This document shows positions 6,225-13,594 of a DNA stretch of 24,339 bases, piece by piece. This DNA is from CAG-791 sp963658405 (GTDB taxonomy: Bacteria > Bacillota > Clostridia > Lachnospirales > Lachnospiraceae), in assembly GCA_963658405.1 (NCBI GenBank), contig CAVKQI010000027.1:1-24339 (forward strand), in the 5' to 3' direction. The stretch's first letter is position 1. The number at the start of each line of letters is the position of its first letter. Under the pieces are notes generated by a model. The model was given only the letters and a program-made list of their open reading frames with translations, was not told where the DNA came from and made no database searches. A program made the translations under genes and the position numbers.

Positions 6225-7556
6225 ATGGAAGAAATGCAGGAGGATGTGCAGGAGAATAAGAAGCCGGGAGGCCTGCGCTATTACCTGGGAGGCCTGCTGA
6301 CAGGCATCTTGGTGACCGGCGTGGCGGCAGGAGCGGGATTTGCCGCCTGGAATCTGGGATTCTTTGACAGCAGTCAGAGTGCTGCGGTTCAGGAAAGCGA
6401 AAGCGAAGGCGAAAGTGAGGAGGAAGATTCCTCGGCCGTCAATTCAGATTCGGTCTATAAGCTCCAGCTTCTGGAAAATTCCATAAACACCTATTATTAC
6501 AAGTCCGATGAAGTGACGAAGGAGCAGAAGGAAGACGGCATGTACAAGGGCCTGCTGGAGTCACTGGACGATCCCTATTCGGCTTACTATACGGCTGATG
6601 AGGTGGCGGATCTGCGCAATGATGTGGAAGGCGTTTATTACGGCATCGGCGCTTACCTGGCGAAGGACAACACCACCCAGATGACCACCATTGTAGGGGT
6701 TATCGACGATGCACCGGCAGAGAAGGCCGGACTTCGCGCCGGAGATAAGATCTACAAGATTGACGGAGAGTCAGCGGTCGGTCTTACTACGGATGAGGTG
6801 GTGAGCAAGGTAAAGGGCGAGGAAGGCACGAGTGTGCACCTGACCATTTACCGGGAAGGGGAATCGGACTATCTGGAGATGGATATCGAGCGTGCCCAGG
6901 TGGATTCTCCCACAGTAGGCAGCACAATGCTGGATAATGGCATCGGCTACCTGCAGATCACCGAATTTGACAAGGTTACGGTAGATCAGTTTACCAAGGC
7001 GTTGACAGATCTGAAGGAACAGGGCATGAAGGGACTGATCCTGGATCTGCGCAGCAATCCCGGAGGGGATGTCACGGTGGTCACGGAGATCGCCAATCAC
7101 ATCCTGCCGGAGGGACTGGTATTCTACTCCGTAGACAAAAACGGAGGGAGAAAAGACTATACCTGTGACGGCACAGATGCCCTGAACATGCCTCTGACCG
7201 TGCTGGTAAATGAGTATTCCGCCAGCGCATCGGAGATCCTGACAGGCGCCATCCAGGATGCCGGCATCGGCACCATCGTGGGCAAGCAGACCTATGGAAA
7301 AGGCGTCGTGCAGACCGTCTATTCCCTGACAGACGGTTCTGCTGTCAAGCTGACAGTGGCCGGTTACTTTACCAGAGGCGGCCGCGACATCAATAAAAAG
7401 GGCATCACTCCGGATGTGGAGTGTGACTTTGATGCAGAGAAGTACTATGCAGACGGCACCGATGACCAGCTGAACAAGGCCATCGAAGTCCTCAAGGAAA
7501 AGATGGGCCTGACAGAGGAAGCGGATACAGAGACTTCCGATCAGGAGAGTGAATAA
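6225..7556 (+). CDS. ctpA: S41 family C-terminal processing peptidase (CtpA-like)
   Basis: This membrane-anchored serine protease (443 aa) cuts proteins at their C terminus outside the membrane. It has a short cytoplasmic N terminus, one membrane segment (about 19-42), a Glu/Ser-rich linker (about 50-75), a PDZ domain (about 130-210, GIGAYL and GLRAGDKIYKIDG) and the S41 core. The catalytic pair is visible: S334 in NEYSASASE and K359 in GKQTYGKG, with the 25-residue spacing typical of the family. The ATG at 6225 follows AGAGGAAA; the frame is open back into the repeat array, but those upstream codons belong to the repeat and are not credible protein. It lies behind ftsEX-M23, and known Ctp proteases control wall hydrolases, so the M23 protein is a plausible substrate (inference). 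A strong terminator follows. The gene could equally be named ctpB. Confidence 0.93.
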   Translation: MEEMQEDVQENKKPGGLRYYLGGLLTGILVTGVAAGAGFAAWNLGFFDSSQSAAVQESESEGESEEEDSSAVNSDSVYKLQLLENSINTYYYKSDEVTKEQKEDGMYKGLLESLDDPYSAYYTADEVADLRNDVEGVYYGIGAYLAKDNTTQMTTIVGVIDDAPAEKAGLRAGDKIYKIDGESAVGLTTDEVVSKVKGEEGTSVHLTIYREGESDYLEMDIERAQVDSPTVGSTMLDNGIGYLQITEFDKVTVDQFTKALTDLKEQGMKGLILDLRSNPGGDVTVVTEIANHILPEGLVFYSVDKNGGRKDYTCDGTDALNMPLTVLVNEYSASASEILTGAIQDAGIGTIVGKQTYGKGVVQTVYSLTDGSAVKLTVAGYFTRGGRDINKKGITPDVECDFDAEKYYADGTDDQLNKAIEVLKEKMGLTEEADTETSDQESE

Positions 7557-7569
7557 AGTTGATGAAAAG

Positions 7570-7600
7570 GGCTGCGGCAGAAGGTGCCGCAGCCTTTTTT
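7570..7600 (+). terminator. Strong intrinsic terminator after ctpA
   Basis: GGCTGCGGCA (7570-7579) and TGCCGCAGCC (7585-7594) form a perfect 10-bp stem with a five-base loop. Six T follow (7595-7600) and four A precede it. It starts 13 nt after the ctpA stop and separates the envelope cluster from the uvrB promoter. Confidence 0.93.
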
Positions 7601-7640
7601 GAAAACACATCGGTTTTATCCGTGCGGAAGGATACGAAAG

Positions 7641-7654
7641 CGAACAAATGTTTG
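7641..7654 (+). promoter_or_regulatory. LexA (DinR-type) operator of uvrBA
   Basis: The sequence CGAACAAATGTTTG fits the Gram-positive LexA box (CGAAC-N4-GTTYG) with both half-sites intact. It lies just upstream of the -35 element of the uvrB promoter and 75 nt before the start codon. uvrB is a classic SOS gene in Firmicutes, so damage-inducible control of this unit is well supported. Confidence 0.88.
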
Positions 7655-7662
7655 AGAAAATA

Positions 7663-7692
7663 TTGTTTCTTTTTTCTGTGATGTGATATAGT
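7663..7692 (+). promoter_or_regulatory. Sigma-A-type promoter of uvrB with extended -10
   Basis: The -35 TTGTTT (7663-7668) is separated by 18 nt from -10 TATAGT (7687-7692), which is preceded by TGA to give an extended -10. The expected transcription start is near 7699, about 30 nt before the uvrB ATG. The LexA box ends 8 nt upstream of the -35. Confidence 0.75.
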
Positions 7693-7728
7693 AGGGGAGA
7701 CAAAGAAGCGGCAGCAAAAGAGGTAACT

Positions 7729-9732
7729 ATGGACAACGAGCAGAAATTCAAACTGCACAGCACCTACCAGCCTACAGGGGACCAGCCCCGGGCGATCCAG
7801 GAGCTGGTGGACGGCTTTAAGGCGGGCAATCAATTCGAGACCCTTCTGGGCGTCACCGGTTCCGGAAAGACCTTTACCATGGCCAATGTGATCGCGGCAT
7901 TAAATAAGCCTACGCTGATCATCAGCCATAATAAGACCCTGGCGGGACAGCTGTATTCCGAGTTCAAGGAGTTTTTTCCCGAGAATGCGGTGGAATACTT
8001 CGTCTCCTACTATGACTATTATCAGCCGGAGGCCTATGTGCCCTCCAGCGATACCTATATCGCAAAGGATTCCTCCGTCAATGACGAGATAGACAAGCTC
8101 CGCCTGTCCGCCACGGCGGCGCTGACAGAGCGCCGGGATGTGATCGTGGTGGCCAGCGTATCCTGCATTTACGGACTGGGCAGCCCGGAGGATTATGAGG
8201 GTATGACGGTTTCCCTGCGCCCCGGCATGGAGAAGGATCGGGACGAGGTGGTGGAGGAGCTCATTGCCATTCAGTATACCCGTAACGACATGACGCTGGA
8301 ACGAGGCACCTTCCGGGTGCGGGGGGATGTGATGGAGATCTGCCCTGCAGAGGGCGGTGATTACTGGATCCGGGTGGAGTTTTTCGGAGATGAGATCGAC
8401 CGCATCACGGAGGTGGAGCCCCTCACCGGAAAGGCCGTTGCCCAGCGCAGCCATATCTCGATCTTCCCTGCTTCTCATTATGTAGTGGCGCATGAAAAGA
8501 TCGAGCGGGCCTGCGAGACCATCTCCGAGGAGCTGAAGGAGCGGGTGCGCTTTTTCCAGGGAGAGGACAAACTGCTGGAGGCTCAGCGCATTTCCGAGCG
8601 CACCAATTTTGACATAGAGATGCTGCGGGAGACCGGCTTCTGCTCCGGCATCGAGAATTATTCCAGACATCTGACGGGAATGCCTGCCGGTGCACCGCCG
8701 CATTGCCTGATGGATTTCTTTAAGGGGGATTATCTCATCATCATCGATGAGTCCCACATCACCGTGCCCCAGATCGGTGCCATGTATGCCGGGGACCGCT
8801 CCCGGAAGCAGACTTTGGTGGACTATGGCTTCCGGCTGCCCTCCGCCCTGGACAACAGACCCCTGAGCTTCGGAGAGTTTGAGCAGCGGATCGATCAGAT
8901 GCTGTTTGTCTCTGCTACGCCGGGAGAGTACGAGGAGAATCACGAGCTGCTGCGGGCAGAGCAGATCATCCGACCCACGGGACTGCTGGATCCGGAGATC
9001 AGTGTGCGGCCGGTGCAGGGACAGATCGACGATCTGATCGGAGAGATCCGGGCGGAGACAGACCGGAAAAATAAAGTGCTGGTGACGACACTGACGAAGA
9101 AGATGGCGGAGGACCTGACAGAATACCTGGCAGAGGCCGGGATCCGGGTGAAGTACCTCCATTCTGATATCGATACCCTTGAGCGGACCCAGATTATCCG
9201 GGATATGCGTCTGGATGTATTTGACGTGTTGGTGGGCATTAACCTGCTTCGGGAAGGACTGGACATTCCGGAGATCGCCCTCGTGGCCATTCTGGATGCG
9301 GATAAGGAAGGTTTCCTTCGTTCGGAGACTTCCCTGATCCAGACCATAGGCCGGGCGGCCCGGAATGCGCAGGGACATGTGATCATGTATGCAGACCATA
9401 TCACGGATTCCATGAAACGTGCCATGGAGGAGACCGAGAGGCGCCGGCAGGTACAGCAGGCCTACAATGAGGAGCACGGGATCACCCCGGAGACGATTCA
9501 CAAGGCCGTGCGGGATCTGATCGCCATTTCCAGAGAGGTCACCAGAGAAGAGGATCGCTTCGAAAAGGATCCGGAGTCCATGAACCGTGGAGAGCTGGAA
9601 GCACTGATCGGAAAAGTGGAAAAGAAGATGCGCAAGGCTGCTGCGGAGCTGAACTTCGAGGCGGCCGCCGAGCTGCGCGATCAGATGGTGGAATTAAAAA
9701 AGCAGCTGCTGGAGCTGGAGAACGGGAAATAG
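7729..9732 (+). CDS. uvrB: Excinuclease ABC subunit B (UvrB)
   Basis: UvrB is the damage-verification helicase of nucleotide excision repair. UvrA loads it on the lesion and it recruits UvrC. The 667-aa length matches the family. Walker A GVTGSGKT is at 41-48, the DNA-wedging beta-hairpin region (YYDYYQPEAYVP) starts near 94, and the Walker B DESH box is at 340-343. The C-terminal helicase half contains the GRAARN motif, and a UVR domain that contacts UvrC closes the protein (about 629-664, AAAELNFEAAAELRDQM). The ATG has AAAGAGGTAAC directly upstream, and the same 11-base leader precedes uvrA. A LexA box and promoter lie just upstream, so this is the first gene of an SOS-regulated uvrB-uvrA unit. 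Confidence 0.98.
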   Translation: MDNEQKFKLHSTYQPTGDQPRAIQELVDGFKAGNQFETLLGVTGSGKTFTMANVIAALNKPTLIISHNKTLAGQLYSEFKEFFPENAVEYFVSYYDYYQPEAYVPSSDTYIAKDSSVNDEIDKLRLSATAALTERRDVIVVASVSCIYGLGSPEDYEGMTVSLRPGMEKDRDEVVEELIAIQYTRNDMTLERGTFRVRGDVMEICPAEGGDYWIRVEFFGDEIDRITEVEPLTGKAVAQRSHISIFPASHYVVAHEKIERACETISEELKERVRFFQGEDKLLEAQRISERTNFDIEMLRETGFCSGIENYSRHLTGMPAGAPPHCLMDFFKGDYLIIIDESHITVPQIGAMYAGDRSRKQTLVDYGFRLPSALDNRPLSFGEFEQRIDQMLFVSATPGEYEENHELLRAEQIIRPTGLLDPEISVRPVQGQIDDLIGEIRAETDRKNKVLVTTLTKKMAEDLTEYLAEAGIRVKYLHSDIDTLERTQIIRDMRLDVFDVLVGINLLREGLDIPEIALVAILDADKEGFLRSETSLIQTIGRAARNAQGHVIMYADHITDSMKRAMEETERRRQVQQAYNEEHGITPETIHKAVRDLIAISREVTREEDRFEKDPESMNRGELEALIGKVEKKMRKAAAELNFEAAAELRDQMVELKKQLLELENGK

Positions 9733-9755
9733 CGTCATAATGGAGGCGGGGTTAA

Positions 9756-9834
9756 AAGAAATGCGCGGCAGCATTTCTTCCAGACCTATGGAGGAGCCTG
9801 TCAGAGAATCCTGTCAGGGAATCCGCCTTTGCGG
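9756..9834 (+). repeat. Diverged copy of the intergenic repeat element between uvrB and uvrA
   Basis: An H0-like hairpin (AAGAAATGC 9756-9764 with GCATTTCTT 9771-9779) matches the lower nine pairs of H0. At 9823-9834, CCGC/GCGG around loop CTTT aligns with the tip of H2 (TCGC/GCGA around CTTC), again with a compensating T-A to C-G change. The H1 module is missing, and a 13-bp tandem duplication occupies the middle. The second hairpin lies just upstream of the uvrA ribosome binding site, paralleling the position of copy 1. Homology to the other copies is inferred from order and stem sequence and is less certain than for copies 1 and 2. Confidence 0.6.
9797..9822 (+). repeat. 13-bp direct tandem repeat in the uvrA leader
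   Basis: CCTGTCAGAGAAT (9797-9809) is followed at once by CCTGTCAGGGAAT (9810-9822), with one mismatch. It lies inside the diverged repeat copy and probably arose by local slippage or duplication. No binding protein can be named. Confidence 0.75.
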
Positions 9835-9849
9835 TATAAAGAGGTAACC

Positions 9850-12771
9850 ATGAAAAAAAGAGATGTGTGGGCGGCTTTGGAAAATAGCCGGGCTGCCGTT
9901 GATAATGAAAACAGAGAAAAGAGGAAACCAAAGCACATGAAGGCCGGGAGCTATATCCGCATCCGGGGCGCCAATGAGCATAACCTGAAGAATGTCAGTG
10001 TGGACATCCCCCGGGACGAGCTGGTGGTGCTCACCGGTCTGTCCGGCTCCGGCAAGTCCTCTCTGGCTTTTGATACCATTTATGCAGAGGGACAGCGCCG
10101 CTACATGGAATCCCTGTCCTCCTACGCCAGACAGTTCCTGGGACAGATGGAAAAACCGGACGTGGAGAGCATAGAAGGGCTGTCGCCGGCCATTTCCATC
10201 GACCAGAAATCCACCAACCGCAACCCCAGATCTACCGTGGGTACAGTGACGGAGATCTACGATTACCTGCGTCTGCTCTATGCCCGGGTGGGTATCCCGC
10301 ACTGCCCGGACTGCGGCAGAGAGATCGCCAGGCAGACTGTGGACCAGATGACGGACCAGATCATGAAGCTGCCTGCCGGGACGAAGCTGCAGATCCTGGC
10401 GCCGGTGGTGAAAGGCCGCAAGGGCGAACATGTCAAGGTGCTGGACCGGGCCAGACGCGCCGGCTATGTCCGGGTGCGGATAGACGGGAATCTGTATGAC
10501 CTCTCCGAAGATATTTCCCTGGAAAAGAATCTGCGCCACAGCATAGAGATCGTGGTGGACCGCCTCGTGGTCAAGGAAGGCATGGAGCGCAGACTGACGG
10601 ACTCGGTGGAGAATGCCCTGGCACTGGCTGACGGGCAGCTCCAGGTGGATGTGATCGGGGGCGAATTGCTGCAGTTTTCCCAGAATTTTGCCTGCCCGGA
10701 ATGCGGCACCAGTATTCCGGAGATCGAGCCCCGCAGTTTTTCCTTTAATAATCCCTTCGGCGCCTGCCCGGAATGTGCAGGTCTTGGCTACCGGATGGAA
10801 TTTGATCCTGCCCTCATCGTGCCGGATACCACCAGATCCATCCGGGAGGGGGCTATCGCCGTTCTGGGCTGGCAGTCCTGCACCACACCCGGGAGCTTTA
10901 CCTATGCCACGCTCCAGGCACTGGCAGAGCATTTTAAGTTCAGCCTGGATATGCCCTGGAATCAGTTGCCGGCAAAGATCAGGGATATTCTGATGTACGG
11001 CACAGAGATCAAGGTGGATGTACACTACGAGGGACAGAGAGGATCCGGTGTCTATCCCATTGCCTTTGAAGGACTGGTCAAAAACACCGAGCGTCGGTAC
11101 CGGGAGACCGGATCCGAGGTGATGAAGGCGGAGTACGAGGAATTCATGCAGATCACCCCCTGCAAGCTGTGCGGCGGCAGGCGGCTGAAGAGAGAATCCC
11201 TGGCAGTGACCGTGGCCGACAAGGATATCTATGAGCTGACCTGCATGTCCATTGGCAGCCTGCACGGATTTATAGAAAATCTGCCCCTGACCCCGACTCA
11301 GGAGCAGATCGGCCGCCAGATCCTCAAGGAGATCGGTGCCCGCGTAGGTTTTCTCAATGACGTGGGACTGGATTATCTGACACTGGCCAGAGCCACCGCC
11401 ACCCTGTCCGGAGGGGAGGCGCAGAGAATCCGTCTGGCCACCCAGATCGGCTCCGGTCTGGTGGGCGTCTGCTATATTCTGGATGAGCCCAGCATCGGCC
11501 TGCACCAGCGGGATAATGATAAGCTGCTGCGGACCCTGAAAAACCTCAGGGATCTGGGAAATACCGTGATCGTGGTGGAGCACGATGAGGATACCATGCG
11601 GGAGGCGGATTACATTGTGGATATCGGCCCCGGTGCCGGCTCTCACGGAGGAGAGGTGGTGGCTGTCGGTACGGCAGAGGAGATCATGAAGATACCGGCC
11701 TCTGTCACCGGCCAGTATCTCTCCGGTGCCCGCTCCATTCCGGTGCCGAAGGAGCGCAGGAGCCCTGCGGGGTGGCTGACGGTCCAGGGCGCCGCGGTGA
11801 ATAATTTAAAGCATATCGATGTTTCCTTCCCCTTGGGCGTCATGACGGCAGTCACCGGCGTCTCAGGCTCCGGCAAGAGCTCTCTGGTCAATGAAGTCCT
11901 GTATAAGGCACTGGCAAAGAACTTAAACCGGGCCAGAGTGGTGCCCGGTGCGCACGACGCTATCGAGGGAATGGAGCAGCTGGATAAGGTCATCAATATC
12001 GATCAGTCTCCCATCGGCCGCACCCCTCGCTCAAACCCTGCCACCTATACCGGCGTTTTTGACATGATCCGGGATCTCTTCGCATCTACGGCGGATGCCA
12101 AGGCCAGGGGTTATGCCAAGGGACGTTTTTCCTTTAATGTAAAGGGAGGACGGTGCGAGGCCTGCAGCGGCGACGGCATTATCAAGATCGAAATGCATTT
12201 CCTGCCGGATGTGTACGTGCCCTGTGAGGTCTGCCACGGAAAGCGCTATAACAGGGAGACCCTGGAGGTTAAGTACAAGGGCAAGAGCATTTATGATGTG
12301 CTGAATATGACGGTGGAGGAGGCAGTGACCTTCTTTGAAAATGTGCCCCGGATCCGCAATAAGATCCAGACCCTGTACGATGTCGGACTGGGCTATGTCC
12401 GGCTGGGACAGCCTTCGACAGAGCTCTCCGGCGGTGAGGCCCAGCGCATCAAGCTGGCAGCAGAGCTCTCCCGAAAGAGCACGGGAAAGACCATCTATAT
12501 CCTGGATGAGCCCACCACGGGCCTGCATTTTGCAGATGTAGAAAAGCTGACAGAGATCCTGCACAAGCTGGTAGAAGGCGGCAATACCGTAGTGGTGATC
12601 GAGCATAATCTGGATGTGATCAAGACGGCAGATTATATCATCGACATCGGCCCGGAAGGGGGCGACGGAGGCGGCACTGTCATCGCAAAGGGTACACCGG
12701 AGAAAGTGGCCGCCGACCGCGGTTCCTATACCGGTTATTATGTGAAAAAGCTGCTCGCGCAGTCGCTGTAG
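9850..12771 (+). CDS. uvrA: Excinuclease ABC subunit A (UvrA)
   Basis: UvrA is the dimeric ABC-type ATPase that scans DNA for lesions and loads UvrB. The 973-aa product has two ABC modules: Walker A motifs GLSGSGKSS (63-71) and GVSGSGKSS (670-678), and two LSGGEAQRI signatures. Two zinc modules have clear cysteines, C282/C285/C306/C309 and C769/C772/C792/C795, and a CPDCG motif is at about 152. The start at ATG 9850 follows AAAGAGGTAACC; a TTG at 9829 falls in the leader hairpin and is rejected. Compared with typical UvrA, which begins close to the YIRIRGANEHNLKN motif, this one carries a polar N-terminal extension of about 33 residues rich in Lys, Arg and Glu. The gene is separated from uvrB by 117 nt of repeat-derived leader and is probably in the same SOS transcript. 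Confidence 0.98.
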   Translation: MKKRDVWAALENSRAAVDNENREKRKPKHMKAGSYIRIRGANEHNLKNVSVDIPRDELVVLTGLSGSGKSSLAFDTIYAEGQRRYMESLSSYARQFLGQMEKPDVESIEGLSPAISIDQKSTNRNPRSTVGTVTEIYDYLRLLYARVGIPHCPDCGREIARQTVDQMTDQIMKLPAGTKLQILAPVVKGRKGEHVKVLDRARRAGYVRVRIDGNLYDLSEDISLEKNLRHSIEIVVDRLVVKEGMERRLTDSVENALALADGQLQVDVIGGELLQFSQNFACPECGTSIPEIEPRSFSFNNPFGACPECAGLGYRMEFDPALIVPDTTRSIREGAIAVLGWQSCTTPGSFTYATLQALAEHFKFSLDMPWNQLPAKIRDILMYGTEIKVDVHYEGQRGSGVYPIAFEGLVKNTERRYRETGSEVMKAEYEEFMQITPCKLCGGRRLKRESLAVTVADKDIYELTCMSIGSLHGFIENLPLTPTQEQIGRQILKEIGARVGFLNDVGLDYLTLARATATLSGGEAQRIRLATQIGSGLVGVCYILDEPSIGLHQRDNDKLLRTLKNLRDLGNTVIVVEHDEDTMREADYIVDIGPGAGSHGGEVVAVGTAEEIMKIPASVTGQYLSGARSIPVPKERRSPAGWLTVQGAAVNNLKHIDVSFPLGVMTAVTGVSGSGKSSLVNEVLYKALAKNLNRARVVPGAHDAIEGMEQLDKVINIDQSPIGRTPRSNPATYTGVFDMIRDLFASTADAKARGYAKGRFSFNVKGGRCEACSGDGIIKIEMHFLPDVYVPCEVCHGKRYNRETLEVKYKGKSIYDVLNMTVEEAVTFFENVPRIRNKIQTLYDVGLGYVRLGQPSTELSGGEAQRIKLAAELSRKSTGKTIYILDEPTTGLHFADVEKLTEILHKLVEGGNTVVVIEHNLDVIKTADYIIDIGPEGGDGGGTVIAKGTPEKVAADRGSYTGYYVKKLLAQSL

Positions 12772-12783
12772 AGAAAGGTAAAC

Positions 12784-13380
12784 ATGAAAAAATTATGGTT
12801 TGCATTCGGTGACTCCATTACAGACATGGGTTACTATATCGACACCGTATGCCGGGATCTGGATCTGGAATGTGTAAATTACGGCTTCAGCGGTTATTCC
12901 TACGGCGTGGACGAGGCGCCCTTCGGCTGCCTGCTGCAGGCCTGTGAGGAGATGCTGCAGGATCCCCGCACACCGGAGATCATTACCCTCTTTGGGGGCA
13001 CCAATGACTTCGGACATAACAGCAAGGCAGAGAGCACGGAGGAAAACTTCCGCCGGATCCTGGCGCGCATACAGGCAAAATGGCCAAGGGCAAAGCTGCT
13101 GGTCATCCTGCCCTTGCAGAGAGATTTCCATCCGGAGCCGGGCAGCTGGGAGACTGCCGGTATGGGACCGAATAAACTGGGGCTGTATCTGGAGGATTAC
13201 GTAAAGAAGATTCAGACTGCAGCGGAGGAATCCGGCATCCCGGTGCTGGATCTGTACCATGAGAGCGGAATCACAAAGGAGAATGCAGGGGACTATACCC
13301 TGGACGGACTCCATCCCACGCCCGAGTGCGGGATTACTCTGGGACATCAGATCGGGACAGCGATGAAAGCCCTGCTGTAA
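12784..13380 (+). CDS. SGNH/GDSL-family hydrolase (putative esterase or lipase-like)
   Basis: This 198-aa cytoplasmic-looking hydrolase has no signal peptide. The SGNH blocks are clear: nucleophile S11 in FAFGDSITDMG, block III GGTND with N74, and the catalytic pair D174 and H177 in LDGLHPT. Such enzymes remove acyl or acetyl groups from sugars, lipids or other esters; the substrate here cannot be deduced. The ATG lies 12 nt after the uvrA stop, with AGAAAGG just upstream, so it is likely cotranscribed with uvrBA and would then share SOS induction. A repair role is not implied by its family. It may simply be read through from the uvrA promoter. Confidence 0.88.
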   Translation: MKKLWFAFGDSITDMGYYIDTVCRDLDLECVNYGFSGYSYGVDEAPFGCLLQACEEMLQDPRTPEIITLFGGTNDFGHNSKAESTEENFRRILARIQAKWPRAKLLVILPLQRDFHPEPGSWETAGMGPNKLGLYLEDYVKKIQTAAEESGIPVLDLYHESGITKENAGDYTLDGLHPTPECGITLGHQIGTAMKALL

Positions 13381-13416
13381 AGGCTATGGTAAAGCCGCGG
13401 AGTAATCGAAAAAGTT

Positions 13417-13445
13417 TTGAAAAACAAAGAGGTATAGAGTATAAT
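13417..13445 (+). promoter_or_regulatory. Near-consensus sigma-A promoter of the mreB-like gene
   Basis: The -35 TTGAAA (13417-13422) and -10 TATAAT (13440-13445) are spaced by exactly 17 nt. Transcription should start near 13452, giving a leader of about 140 nt. The inverted repeat at 13443-13481 overlaps the -10 and the start site. Confidence 0.9.
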
Positions 13446-13481
13446 AGCAGTGCGTATGCCATAGGCGTATGCATTGCTATT
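13443..13481 (+). repeat. Long inverted repeat over the -10 and transcription start of the mreB-like gene
   Basis: Arms AGCAGTGCGTATGCC (13446-13460) and GGCGTATGCATTGCT (13464-13478) pair along all 15 positions, twelve Watson-Crick and three G-T, around loop ATA. Another three pairs outside extend it into the -10 box. TGTTATTTTA follows. It could be an operator palindrome, a 5-prime hairpin that protects the mRNA, or an early terminator. Confidence 0.85.
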
Positions 13482-13594
13482 GTTATTTTACAGAGATGAC
13501 ATTATAGATAAGACATTATATAAGGGCTGCCGGAGCAGAGACAGTGCACAGCGGCCGGATACCGTGCATATACAGGAAGAAATGGAGATAAAGC

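Noticed and set aside
7900..9501. Minus-strand open frame of over 500 codons opposite uvrB
   Set aside because: It is a shadow of the uvrB reading frame, with composition typical of antisense translation.
9814..11646. Long open frame on the minus strand opposite uvrA (about 610 codons)
   Set aside because: It lies wholly opposite the strongly supported uvrA frame, gives a His/Gln/Leu-rich product with no domain, and is the usual shadow of GC-biased codon use.
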